From contig JAYKKT010000041.1 in NCBI GenBank assembly GCA_036023115.1, positions 4,489,501 to 4,553,500 on the forward strand: a stretch of 64,000 nt of DNA. Reading direction: 5' to 3'. Under the pieces are notes generated by a model. That model had not been told where the DNA came from and searched no databases. It saw only the letters and a list, made by a program, of their open reading frames with translations. A program made the translations under genes and the position numbers. Within the stretch, counting starts at the first letter, position 1, and each line of letters opens with the position of its first letter. Origin of the DNA: Brasenia schreberi (Eukaryota; Streptophyta; Magnoliopsida; Nymphaeales; Cabombaceae). Positions 47,731 to 56,598 of this stretch are shown here, in pieces.

Positions 47731-49434
47731 TCAAACCAGATCGACTTGATTGGAAGCCATTAAGACAAGAGTGGACAATCAATAAGAAGGAAAAAACTTT
47801 TTAGAGGTTAAGAATCACGGAATTTGCAAAACCCCCAAAAATTTCAAGTGAAAAACGGATAGAATGCCAAAAGAAAGAGGTATGACACATATTTGACAAA
47901 ACCCTAGAGATAAGGAGTTGGATTGGGTGAAATACTTGAAAATCTTGTGAATAAACTACAAAATCAACAAGAACAAGGTAAGAAGAGGATATGGAAGCAA
48001 GGAAATGACGTTAAAAAGGGTTTGAGATGAAAGAGAAATGAAATATGTAATTTTTGAATTTATGGAATTTATAACAGGAAAATCGACATCGACTCGTATG
48101 ATACAGCACGATAAATCATGATAAGCGATATGTGTCCCTGTATCGTACCATATCTTCATATGATACGCGATAAAATCGTATCGTATCGTACGATATGATA
48201 CAATTTTTAAAACATTGCTTTTCTCAGCAATTTATTTTTATACGTCTACTAGACTTAAGGAGCGCTTGATTTTTGAAGTTGCAAATGGTGATTAATTTAC
48301 ATCTTTGTGTGATCATCCTTTTTCTTGTATGGGGTTGCATTGCTTTGGCAGTTTGCTGGAATGCTTCTAGAAAGAAACAATAGAACATGATCTTTGCTTT
48401 TTTGGAGGTAAATACAATATGGTACAAGATCAAGCTTAATTGCAACTTAGAATCCAAGTAGCAGAGTCCACTTAGTGTAGGGAAAGGCTTGGTTTTGGTT
48501 TCATAGCATTGATGCTTATGCTGGTCACTGTAAAGGGTATGAAGTGTGCTCCTCTTGGTGAAACCCAAGTTGTGTTGAATTTTGTGTTTCTTTATGCAGC
48601 GACGTGTGCCAAAATTTTGTAAAAGTGTGTCTCACTGAAACTCATGGTCTTCTAGTTCACATTATAGTTTTCCTCCACATAAGATTTTCTTCAAAGCCAC
48701 AAATGCTAAGAATAATCTATCTCTTAGATGTTAGATTGATTTAGTTGTGTGTTATCCGTATCACATTATATGTATCGTATAAGATACAATATCATGCGAT
48801 ATAACCTATATCGTACGATTCGGGCGATACGCCCAATGACCTTTTATAAAGGTCCCTGGCCAAATAAAAATCCATGTTTCTGTGGGGTTTCTGGTTTTCA
48901 TTCTGGGTCTTGAATCTCCTCTAAGGTGACTTCAAGCTACGGTGAGGCATCTCCAACATTACGATGGTTATGGTATAGATTTTTTATTTTTTCTTTTTGT
49001 ATTTGGTGTTTTCTTGTGTTATTTGTGTTTTATTTTTTTGAATGACAATATATGAACTTAAGAAGTACGTGTGAATATCCTTTAGTTGTATTTGTGAAAT
49101 AGAGCAGTGTTGTCTGACGCGTATCGTATCGTGTATCGCTGGGCTCCACGATACGGGCGTATCGTATCGTACCGTATCGTATCGTACTTTAATATTAAAA
49201 TAATGCAAAAAATAATTAAAAAATAATAAAAAATAGTAAAAAATCGAAAAAAATCAGGAAAAAATAAGGAAAAATCTGATAATTGCTTTAAATTCATATA
49301 ATGTAAGTTTAGTACAGATTGAGCATTCAACATTGAACAATTGCATCCAAATTTACATATTTTGAATCTAAAAAATAAAATACAGACATAGTTTACACTT
49401 TACAGTACACTACAGTTACATATAATGTTACATT

Positions 49435-51935
49435 TTACAAATTGTAATTAGGATCATCAACTAAATAATCTTCATCTTCTCCTTGTTGCAGATCCTCATC
49501 ATCATCTGCCACGCCCACACCTTCTTCTTCAAAATCAAATTCTTCATCTCCATAATGTTGTTGCGCTCCTTCCAAATTAATCCAGGCAACGTCTTCTTCT
49601 GTTAGGAGGGCATTTTCTTCAGTGTCTTCCATAACCCAATCTTCTAATATATCAAAATTATCCAAACTTATTGGATCGAACTCACTTTCTTCTCTATTTA
49701 CTTTTTTTAATTGCCTACGACACAAACAAAGATAAACAATTAGTAAGTAATATTAACAATTGAAAACTGAAGTTAAATAATATCGAATTGAAAATTTGAA
49801 AGTAATACTACAACATTACCTTTCACGAAGGCGCATGTTACAACGAATATAAACCAAATCATTAAGCCTTTTATGTTCCAACCTGTTGCGCTTTTTTGTA
49901 TGGATGTGTTCAAAAACACTCCAATTTCTTTCACAACCTGTTGCACTACAGGTTTGGCTTAAGACTCTAATTGCAAAATCTCTAAGGTTTGGACAATCAC
50001 TTCCAAACCTATTCCACCAAACATCTGTAAAAAAAATATAAACATTAGAGACATAATAATCCACAGTAATGTAAGATGCAACTTAAATATGAAAATAAAT
50101 AATGTACCTGGACGCATCGTAGAGCGGTTGCGAATTACAACAGGCAAACCCATCAAGTGAAGAGCATTATCATATATCTCCATCTCTCGATGTATCGCAT
50201 CTACTATGCTCTCATCAGGGACTAATCTGTCGATGCATTCAATGATTCATCGATTAACCTCACCGTCCCTTTTGAAGGTTGCTGAGTACCTCAATGATGG
50301 GTTTAGATTGTAGGCTGCTGCATGAATAGGCTGATGCAATTGTTTATTCCATCTACTATCAATTATTTTCCACACGGGCACATAATCTCTTTTTTTTCCA
50401 TTAAAGTTATTTCTGATCGCTTCTTTTGCCCTGTCCATGGCTTCATAAAGGTAGCCCATAGATGGTTTCTCCTCGCTGTCAGCCAATCTCAAAACTTTCA
50501 CTAAAGGACAAGTAATTTTCAATAATCTGATGCATGCATTCCAAAATGAACTTCTAAAAACCGTTTCTGCAATCTCATTTAACTTTCTGTTCCTTCTGTT
50601 TTGTGGCAACTCTGCAAATTGTTGCCACTCATCTGAAGAGAACATTCTCTTTAAAGCTTGCTTCTGTCTTACAATACTTTGTACAGATAAGAAGTTTGTT
50701 GCAAACCGAGTTGCAGCTGTGCGAAGAAGCTCTGCACCTTCTGTGTATCTCCTCATCATACACAAAACAAATGCATGGTTGTAAATGAATTTTGTAATAT
50801 CTTGGCAACACTCAGTTGCTGCCTTTATTTCATCCATCTCACCAATGTCCTCGAGGATGAGATCTAAACAATGGGTTGCACATGGTGTCCAGTACAAAGT
50901 CCCATAAATATCAGCTAACTCATTTCCAGCTGCTTTGTAGTTAGCTGCATTATCTGTAATCAATTGAACTACATTTTCTAGCCCAACCTCTTGTATAACC
51001 TTATCAAATTCCTCTTGTAGGATCTCTGTAGTGTGCCTCTCCTCTGACATATCTAGAGATCTCAAAAACATGAGTCCTTTAGGACAATATACAAGAAAGT
51101 TTAGCAATGTCCTTCCTCGCCTATCGGTCCATCCATCTGCCATGATAGTGCATCCTGTTTCCTTCCACGATTGTCTCAAAGTCGAACAGTATTGCTGCAC
51201 TTCAATCACGGTCTGATCTAATATCTTCCCTCTCAACTTCTGATAAGAGGGCATCCTGTATCCTGGACCAATGTTAGCAATTGCATCTGCCATTGCTTGA
51301 AAATGAAAACTGTTTGCTGCATTAAATGGAATGCATGCATCATAAAACCATCTGCCCACTGCAAGGTCTGCTTGATCGTGCAGTTGTTCTGAAACCATAG
51401 CAGCACGAATTCCTGGCTGAGCACCAGGTGTAGTGGAAGGAGGAAAGAACGAATGTATGCTAGAAGAAGAAGCTCTTCCTCTACTCCTTCCTGAACTTCC
51501 TCTTCTGCCACCTCCAAAGTCTTCAGCTGCAACCCTCTTTCCTCTGCTAGGTGCTCGCGAACTGCTACTACCAATATCTGTTCTAGCATCTGAAGGCAAA
51601 CTATCAGTGAATCCAACTCCAGTGGCAGTAGCATCATCAGCTTCTTCACACATCTGGAAATCATCCTTTTGTTGTCTCCTTTCCTGTATGCTCTCAATCA
51701 TCTGCAAGCATTGCCATTTAATACCTTCTGGCACACTTCTAACTCTGCCTGTGCATGGAGCAACTTCTTTCCTGGTTCCTGCTAGGTGGTGTTTCAATCT
51801 TGAAATTCCACCACTAACCGCCTTTTCACAAAATAAACATCTGATTTTTAACCTTGAACCCTCAACTGGTATACCCCACTGCCATGCCGGATCATCAGAC
51901 TTTGAATGAGAGTCTCTACCACCCCTTCCTGCCAT
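49435..51935 (-). pseudogene. hAT transposase, three exons, one premature stop
   Basis: Exons are 50108-51935, 49820-50024 and 49435-49714, with GT/AG introns of 83 and 105 bp and matching phases; total 770 codons. The start at 51935 (MAGRGGRDSHSK) is where the sister copies start too. The BED zinc finger (WQWGIPVEG, CLFCEKAVSGGISRLKHHLA) lies at about residues 20-60. A DUF659-type catalytic region follows (CTIMADGWTDRRG, ITDNAANYKAAG, WTPCATHCLDLILEDI). The hATC domain is in exon 2 (CSATGCERNWSVFEHIHTKK), with an acidic tail in exon 3. A TGA at 50247-50249 (codon 563, after GEVNR) is the only interruption and could come from CGA by deamination. Without it the gene would be complete. Confidence 0.93.
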
Positions 51936-52299
51936 CTCAATGGAGTACTTTAATTCAAACAAAAACCTAAAAATAAAAGCACTTCGTAAATCTCCCAATC
52001 TTCAAATAACACTCAAATCGAGTGTCTCCCACTTCATGAATGCAATAAAAATCGTATACACACACTTAATAACTTCATATTTTGTCATTCAAAAAAAAAA
52101 AACTAAAATAACACAAAAAACAATAAATATAAAAGAAAAAAGAGAAAAAACATTAAAAATATACCTAAATCCGAGTTTGGAGGCTTGGACGGACACCGTA
52201 GGGCACGATTTTAGAGCTTTGAACACCAAGGAAGCGAAAACCGACTCTTAGGGAGCTTGAAGAACCCAAAATCGAGGGTTTCTCTCGAGCCGGGACCCT

Positions 52300-52467
52300 T
52301 TATAAGGGTCCCAGGGCGTATCGCCCGTATCGTACGATACGGGCGATACGTACCGTATCGTACGATACGGTGCGATACGCCCGCATCTGCGATACGGGGC
52401 CCTGTATCGTATCGTGGTGGCCCACGATACGATACGTATACGATACGGTGCGATACGGGCAACACTG
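52300..52467. promoter_or_regulatory. subterminal palindromic GTATCG/CGATAC array of the hAT
   Basis: More than a dozen CGATAC or GTATCG words, often as CGTATCGTACGATACG palindromes, lie in the last 160 bp of the element. The other end (49115-49190) has a shorter array. In hAT elements such subterminal repeats are transposase-binding sites; that role here is inference. The array also lies just upstream of the transposase gene. Confidence 0.7.
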
Positions 52468-52475
52468 AAATGGAG

Positions 52476-52981
52476 CATCATCATTTCTTTGTGATAAGAA
52501 GATACCATTAAAGTTAAAAGGTAAATATTATAGAGCAGCAATTAGGCCTGCCATGTTCTATGGTTATGAGTGTTGGGCAGTTAATCATCAATCAACATGT
52601 ACAAAAGATGTCTGTGACACAAATGAAGATGTTGAGATGGATGAGTGGTCATACAAGAAAAGACCGTATACATAATGAGGTTATTAGAAACAAATTAGGA
52701 GTGACACCAATAGAGGATAAAATGAGAGAATATTGTTTAAGATGGTTTGGACATATAGAAAGAAGTTCAAAAGAAGAATCTGTAAGAAGGTATGAAAAAC
52801 TAAATTTGAAAAGTATTAAAAGAGGTAGAGGATGACCACAAAAGTGTTGGAAAGAAACAATAAAGAATGATCTAGTTTGTTGTGAGTTAACTGCTAACAT
52901 GGCACACGATAGGGATCTGTGGAAACAAAGAATCTATGTAGCCGACCCTGTCTAGTATGAGAAAAGGCTTAGTTGTTGTTG
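52476..52981 (+). mobile_element. RTE LINE, 3' fragment (copy 5)
   Basis: It starts near the RT C-terminal third ([11 protein letters not shown] position) and contains [20 protein letters not shown] and the 3' tail with TTG repeats. Flanking TATTTGTGAAATAGAG (49089-49104) and TATTTGTGAAATGGGAG (52982-52998) are its target duplication. The left copy was later split from the LINE by the hAT at 49105-52467. Confidence 0.9.
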
Positions 52982-53097
52982 TATTTGTGAAATGGGAGAT
53001 ACTCTATTTGAGTGTTTTGGTGGTTTATGAAGTGAAGATTGAGATTTACGAAGTGCTTTTATTTTAAGATTTATTAAGATTGAAGTGTTAAATTTAG

Positions 53098-53737
53098 ATG
53101 GCAGGAAGGGGTTAGGGACTCCCAATCTTGGTCTGATGATTTGTGATGATAGTGGGGTATAGCAATTGAGGAAAACCAATTAAAAATCAGATGTGTTTTT
53201 TGTGAGAAGGTGATTAGTGGTGGAATTTGTCGTTTGAAATATCACCTAGTAGGGACTAGGAAAGTGGTTCCTCCTTGCATGGACAAAGTTAGGAAAATGC
53301 TAGAAGTCATTAAATAGTAATGTCTACGAATGATTGATAGTATAATTGAGAAGAGACAATAAAATAATGATATAGATATATTTGAGGAAGAGGATAATGC
53401 TATTGGACTTGGTGATATCATCCTTTTTGATGCTAGGATAGAAGTTGGTAGTAGTGGTTATCGACCGTCAACTAGACTAAAGAGGGTTATTACAAAGGTT
53501 GGAAGTGGTAGAAAATGAAGGGCTAGAGGAAGATCGTATTATGGCATACAATTGTTTTTTTCTCCTAGTACTACACTTGGTGCTCAACTTGAAATTTGTG
53601 CTGCTATGACTTTAGAGAAATTGCATTAGCAGGCATACCTTGTAGTAGGGAGATGGTTTTATGATACATGCGTTCCATTTAATGCAGTAAATTCTTTTCT
53701 TTTTCAAGCAATGACATATGCCATTCCTAATATTGGT
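53098..53737 (+). pseudogene. hAT transposase N-terminal part, decayed
   Basis: ATGGCAGGAAGG opens the conserved MAGR start. Then come NQLKIRCVFCEKVISGGICR and KYHLVGTRKVVPPC (BED finger), EVGSSGYRPSTR, STTLGAQLEICAAM and VVGRWFYDTCVPFNAVNSF. It ends at AIPNIGP at 53737, where RTE tail sequence begins. Several stops are present. Confidence 0.85.
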
Positions 53738-53797
53738 CCAACAACAACAACTAAGCCTTTTCCCATACTAGACGGGGTTAGCTACATGGCTACATGG
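53738..53797 (-). mobile_element. RTE LINE 3' tail only (copy 6)
   Basis: Only about 60 bp of the family 3' end is present, beginning CAACAACAACAACTAAGCCT. On the minus strand it directly follows the 3' flank of the DUF4408/DUF761 gene. Confidence 0.8.
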
Positions 53798-54069
53798 CAT
53801 AGAATTTCTGTTACAACGCCACACTAACAGATAAGATAGAGAGTAATTCCCCAAAACCAGAAATTCTATCATTAGATCATCAAACCCAAAAAAAGAACTA
53901 ATGTTTTTCACTAATCATGAACAGAAATAGAACTCCACAAGAGTCGAGAGTGTGAGAGAGATTATCACCCATCCATCTCTTGTAGCTAAAAAGCTGAACC
54001 ACCGATCCGAAAACCGGATTTACAACCAGAAAAGCTATACCCATTTTGTTTTTACCACTAAGAACAGAT

Positions 54070-54768
54070 CTATATGTAAATTTCATAACACCAGCATAAA
54101 GAAAAATCTAGAGAGACAAAAGGGTTGGTTTTTTCGTTGCCTCCATGGAGCGTTTCTTTGTACCTCATGATGGATTCCATTCTTTGAAGCTTGAGCTGGT
54201 GCTTGAACCGGTTGATGAAATCATCGGCCTTCGCATCGACCTCGTTCTCAGCGGAATCCTCAATGTTAAATGCCTCCAACCTGCGACCGACCCTCACCGA
54301 TTCAAGGTGACTCTGCTCCACCACCACCTCTTACTCCTTGAAGTGGTTGAATGCAGACTTGTTGCTCGCCGACTTCCTTATCTTCCAGGAGAGCTTCGCC
54401 GGAACCTCGTCGGCGGTGGGTTGGGTGTAGGATCTTCTTCGCTCCAAATGTTGCAAGTCGGCACCATCGTGAAAGAGTTCGTCGACGATCGAGATCTTGT
54501 TTGAGGGGACGGTGGCCGTCTTTGTAACGACCGGTATTTCGTCCACCATGTGATTGTGGAGTTTGATGGAGCGGATGCACTCTTGAATGGTGGGCATTTT
54601 TGACGGAGGCTTATCCCCGTCCGGTGGCTTCTCGCCGGTTTTCTGGCCACCTACACCGGAGGTGGCGAGGATGGTGCCAATGACGAGGTTGAGCACGACG
54701 AAGAAGATGGTGGGAGTGAGCCAACTTTGCATTGACGCCCATATAGCCAGGATCAATTCTTCTAGCAT
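54070..54768 (-). pseudogene. DUF4408/DUF761 plant protein with an internal stop
   Basis: From the ATG at 54768 the product starts MLEELILAIWASMQSWLTPT followed by IFFVVLNLVIGTILATS, a membrane segment typical of DUF4408. A Pro/Lys-rich linker follows (KTGEKPPDGDKPPSK). The C terminus has EVDAKADDFINRFKHQLKLQ then RMESIMRYKETL, the DUF761 motif. A TAA at 54331-54333 (after NHFKE, codon 146) separates the two halves, but the frame continues unbroken to a stop at 54070 (232 codons). GC content and codon use are higher than in the surrounding TE sequence. Function is unknown in the family; members are small membrane-anchored proteins. It could be a recent pseudogene or carry a sequencing error. 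Confidence 0.85.
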
Positions 54769-54844
54769 AGAGCCACACAGGGTATACAACCTAAAAACGT
54801 GGTCAAGTATAGACCCTGATACGTTGACCGCACCCGAAATAGCA

Positions 54845-54945
54845 TGCGAGACCGTGTCAGAAAAACACGAGACGGTGTCGGTGCCACACCGACACGGTGT
54901 CAGTGTCGGTGTCGCACCAGTGTCAGGGCCGACACTCCACCACCT
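54845..54945. repeat. GTGTCGGTG / CACCGACAC palindromic repeat block
   Basis: Repeated GTGTCGGTG-type and CACCGACAC words alternate on both strands over about 100 bp upstream of the DUF4408 gene. The pattern recalls the subterminal arrays of the hAT family but with a different word (GTGTCG rather than GTATCG). No transposon ends were identified. Confidence 0.5.
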
Positions 54946-54960
54946 AGAGGTTTCTGTGTG

Positions 54961-55030
54961 ACTTAGGTCCCAAGCCCAAATACAAAAGAAGGGTTGCTTT
55001 AGGTAGCCAATTGCTAGCATAAAACCCTGA
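54961..55030 (+). mobile_element. RTE LINE 5'-UTR-like fragment
   Basis: TAGGTCCCAAGCCCAAATAC, then GGGTTGCTTTAGG, TAGCCA and AGCATAAAA parallel the 5' leader of the full-length copy at 55083-55145. It is diverged and just outside the target duplication of that copy. Confidence 0.5.
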
Positions 55031-55164
55031 TTGATCTTTTACGTTTTATAACTCCGCCCATGTAAGGGATCACCCTTGCATTGCCGGTCCCAAGCCCGGA
55101 TAAAGGAGGAGGGTTGTGTTAGGCTTCCGACAGCCAGCGTAAAACTTCGTCGGATTTCTACAAC

Positions 55165-56598
55165 ATGGATTACAAAAATTATGAGCATTGCTTTGGGGCG
55201 TCCCCGCCTAGCGACGTGCTGCAGAGCCCGAATGCAGTAAGAAGTAAGCAAGGGCCACTACATTTTCGCCCGAATGTAGTGAATCAATTGCAGAGAGGGT
55301 TCCCACATCATGGACGGGTGTGGGTAAAGAAGTTAGTCCCACTACATTGCCGCCCGAATGTAGTGAAAAATTTTCAGAGAGGGTCTCCGCATTTTGATTA
55401 TGGACGGATGCGGGGGGTAAGGAAGCTAGTCCTAGATAATAAGATTCGTATTGGTTCTTGGAATATTGGAACATTATCGGGTAAGCTAATGGAGGTGGTA
55501 GATACTATGATTCGGAGAAAGATTCATATTCTATGTTTACAAGAGACAAAATGGGTTGGAGAAAAAGCAAAGGAGATAGAGGATACAGGTTTTAAATTAT
55601 GGTACTCAGGTAAAGAAAAGGCCCGAAACGGAGTTGGTATTATCATAAATAAAGATTTAAAGGAGAGTGTAGTAGACATACAACGATATGGTGACCGAAT
55701 CATGACATTGAAATTAGTGTTAGGAGTAGAGGTTTTGAATATAGTTTGTGCTTACGCACCCCAAGTAGGACTAGAAGATAGTATAAAGACAGTTTTTTGG
55801 GAAGAGTTAGATAAGGTGTTTCAAAAGATTCCACAAAGGGAGATGATTTGTTTAGGAGGAGATTTAAATGGACATGTCGGTAAAGAGGCATTAGGATATC
55901 AAGGGATTCATGGAAACTTTGGTTATGGGGATATAAACGAGGAAGGTAGGGAGATTTTAAATTTTGCTATGTCATTTGATCTCTTTATAGTCAATACAAT
56001 CTTCAAAAAACGAGATGAACATTTAATTACTTATAAGAGTGGCTTATCACAAACACAAATTGATTACTTTATTTGTAGAAAAAAAGATAGAGCGTGTTGT
56101 AAAGATTGTAAGGTAATTCCAGGAGAAAGCTTAACCACCCAACATCGACTTTTAGTTATGGATTTACAAATAAAAAAATGGACAAAGAAGAAAAGAGTGC
56201 ATCGAGCTATTCAGACTAAATGGTGGAACCTCAAAAGCGAGAAAGAAGATATATTTAAACAGAAAGTCCTTCAAGGAGATGTTTGGAATTATGTTGGCAA
56301 ACCCTCTGATATGTGGAATAATATGGCTATACATATTAGGAAAGTGGCGAAAGATGTGTTAGGGGTATCTAAGGGAGGTGTACCGGCACAAAAAGAAGCT
56401 TGGTGGTGGAGTGAAGTAGTACAAAATAAAATCAAGGCAAAGAGGGCATGTTACAAATTACATTATGCTAAGAAAACTAGTGAAACTTTAGAAGCTTATA
56501 AGAAAGCAAAGAAGGAAGCAAAAAAGGCCGTTAGTGAAGCAAAAGCTAAGATTTGGGAGGACTTATATAAAAACTCAACTCAACTCAAAAGAGGGTGA
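55165..56598 (+). CDS. RTE LINE endonuclease part (477 aa)
   Basis: The N terminus carries two tandem units of about 30 residues ([15 protein letters not shown]... and [15 protein letters not shown]...). The AP-endonuclease domain follows: [71 protein letters not shown], and the catalytic-type [10 protein letters not shown]. This enzyme nicks target DNA to prime reverse transcription in LINEs. The frame ends at a TGA at 56596-56598 because of a +1 shift in the ACTCA repeat near 56573-56590. In sister copies this stretch reads straight into the RT. Confidence 0.93.
   Translation: MDYKNYEHCFGASPPSDVLQSPNAVRSKQGPLHFRPNVVNQLQRGFPHHGRVWVKKLVPLHCRPNVVKNFQRGSPHFDYGRMRGVRKLVLDNKIRIGSWNIGTLSGKLMEVVDTMIRRKIHILCLQETKWVGEKAKEIEDTGFKLWYSGKEKARNGVGIIINKDLKESVVDIQRYGDRIMTLKLVLGVEVLNIVCAYAPQVGLEDSIKTVFWEELDKVFQKIPQREMICLGGDLNGHVGKEALGYQGIHGNFGYGDINEEGREILNFAMSFDLFIVNTIFKKRDEHLITYKSGLSQTQIDYFICRKKDRACCKDCKVIPGESLTTQHRLLVMDLQIKKWTKKKRVHRAIQTKWWNLKSEKEDIFKQKVLQGDVWNYVGKPSDMWNNMAIHIRKVAKDVLGVSKGGVPAQKEAWWWSEVVQNKIKAKRACYKLHYAKKTSETLEAYKKAKKEAKKAVSEAKAKIWEDLYKNSTQLKRG

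Larger units (their letters stand above)
43681..47760 (-). pseudogene. hAT transposase of the outer element, interrupted
   Basis: On the minus strand a BED zinc-finger remnant starts MASNQVDLV at 47760 and includes CTFCNAIKHYGISRMKHYLA. The DUF659-like region at 46353-47102 has WKDTRCSVMADGWTD, VVQFITDNAVNFRVIGKML and TPCVAHYIDLILEDL. Further on come [20 protein letters not shown] (about 45000-46140, across inserted elements) and the hATC dimerisation domain near 44110-44330 (ERNWSFFECIHMKRNRLEH). The acidic tail at 43681-43956 contains LNDWVKEEEPP and many Asp/Glu. A 151-bp tandem duplication and frameshifts inactivate it. Confidence 0.88.
40027..48217 (-). mobile_element. outer hAT transposon with three insertions
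   Basis: Termini are CAATGTTGTAAAAACCGTAT at 40027 and its imperfect inverted match CAATGTTTTAAAAATTGTAT at 48217. Flanking 8-mers TGGTTCTC and CTTTTCTC agree at 5 of 8 positions. GTATCG/CGATAC words sit just inside both ends. Transposase remnants run on the minus strand. Inserted in it are an RTE LINE (40263-43536), a LINE fragment (about 44625-45005) and a smaller hAT (45141-46126). Confidence 0.85.
49105..52467 (-). mobile_element. autonomous-type hAT transposon, complete ends
   Basis: Termini are CAGTGTTGTCTGACGC at 49105 and GATACGGGCAACACTG at 52467. The 8-bp flanks are AAATAGAG (49097-49104) and AAATGGAG (52468-52475), 7 of 8 identical. Both ends hold dense subterminal GTATCG/CGATAC words. 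The element is 3.36 kb and contains a three-exon transposase gene on the minus strand. Confidence 0.95.
48748..53737 (+). mobile_element. hAT element in plus orientation, split by a LINE and another hAT
   Basis: A decayed terminus (GTGTGTTATCCGTATC) near 48748 is followed by CGATAC-rich subterminal sequence and the 5' leader shared with the hATs at 49105 and 61821. The leader breaks at 49104 and resumes at 52982. BED-type transposase coding sequence starts at 53098 and is cut at 53737 by an RTE 3' tail. Its right end is not found. Confidence 0.75.

Noticed and set aside
51031..51909. Open frames opposite the hAT transposase, including 158 codons at 51433-51909
   Set aside because: They mirror the transposase coding sequence in the antisense direction; the BED and DUF659 motifs are on the minus strand.
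52211..52541. Tyr/Arg-rich open frames on both strands
   Set aside because: They are translations of the GTATCG/CGATAC palindromic array and not proteins.
54145..54961. Plus-strand open frames of 119 and 124 codons
   Set aside because: They are antisense shadows of the GC-richer DUF4408/DUF761 gene.
54331..55020. 229-codon minus-strand frame taken from its most distal ATG
   Set aside because: The upstream 84 codons run through the GTGTCGGTG repeat block and lack family similarity; the DUF4408 protein starts at 54768.
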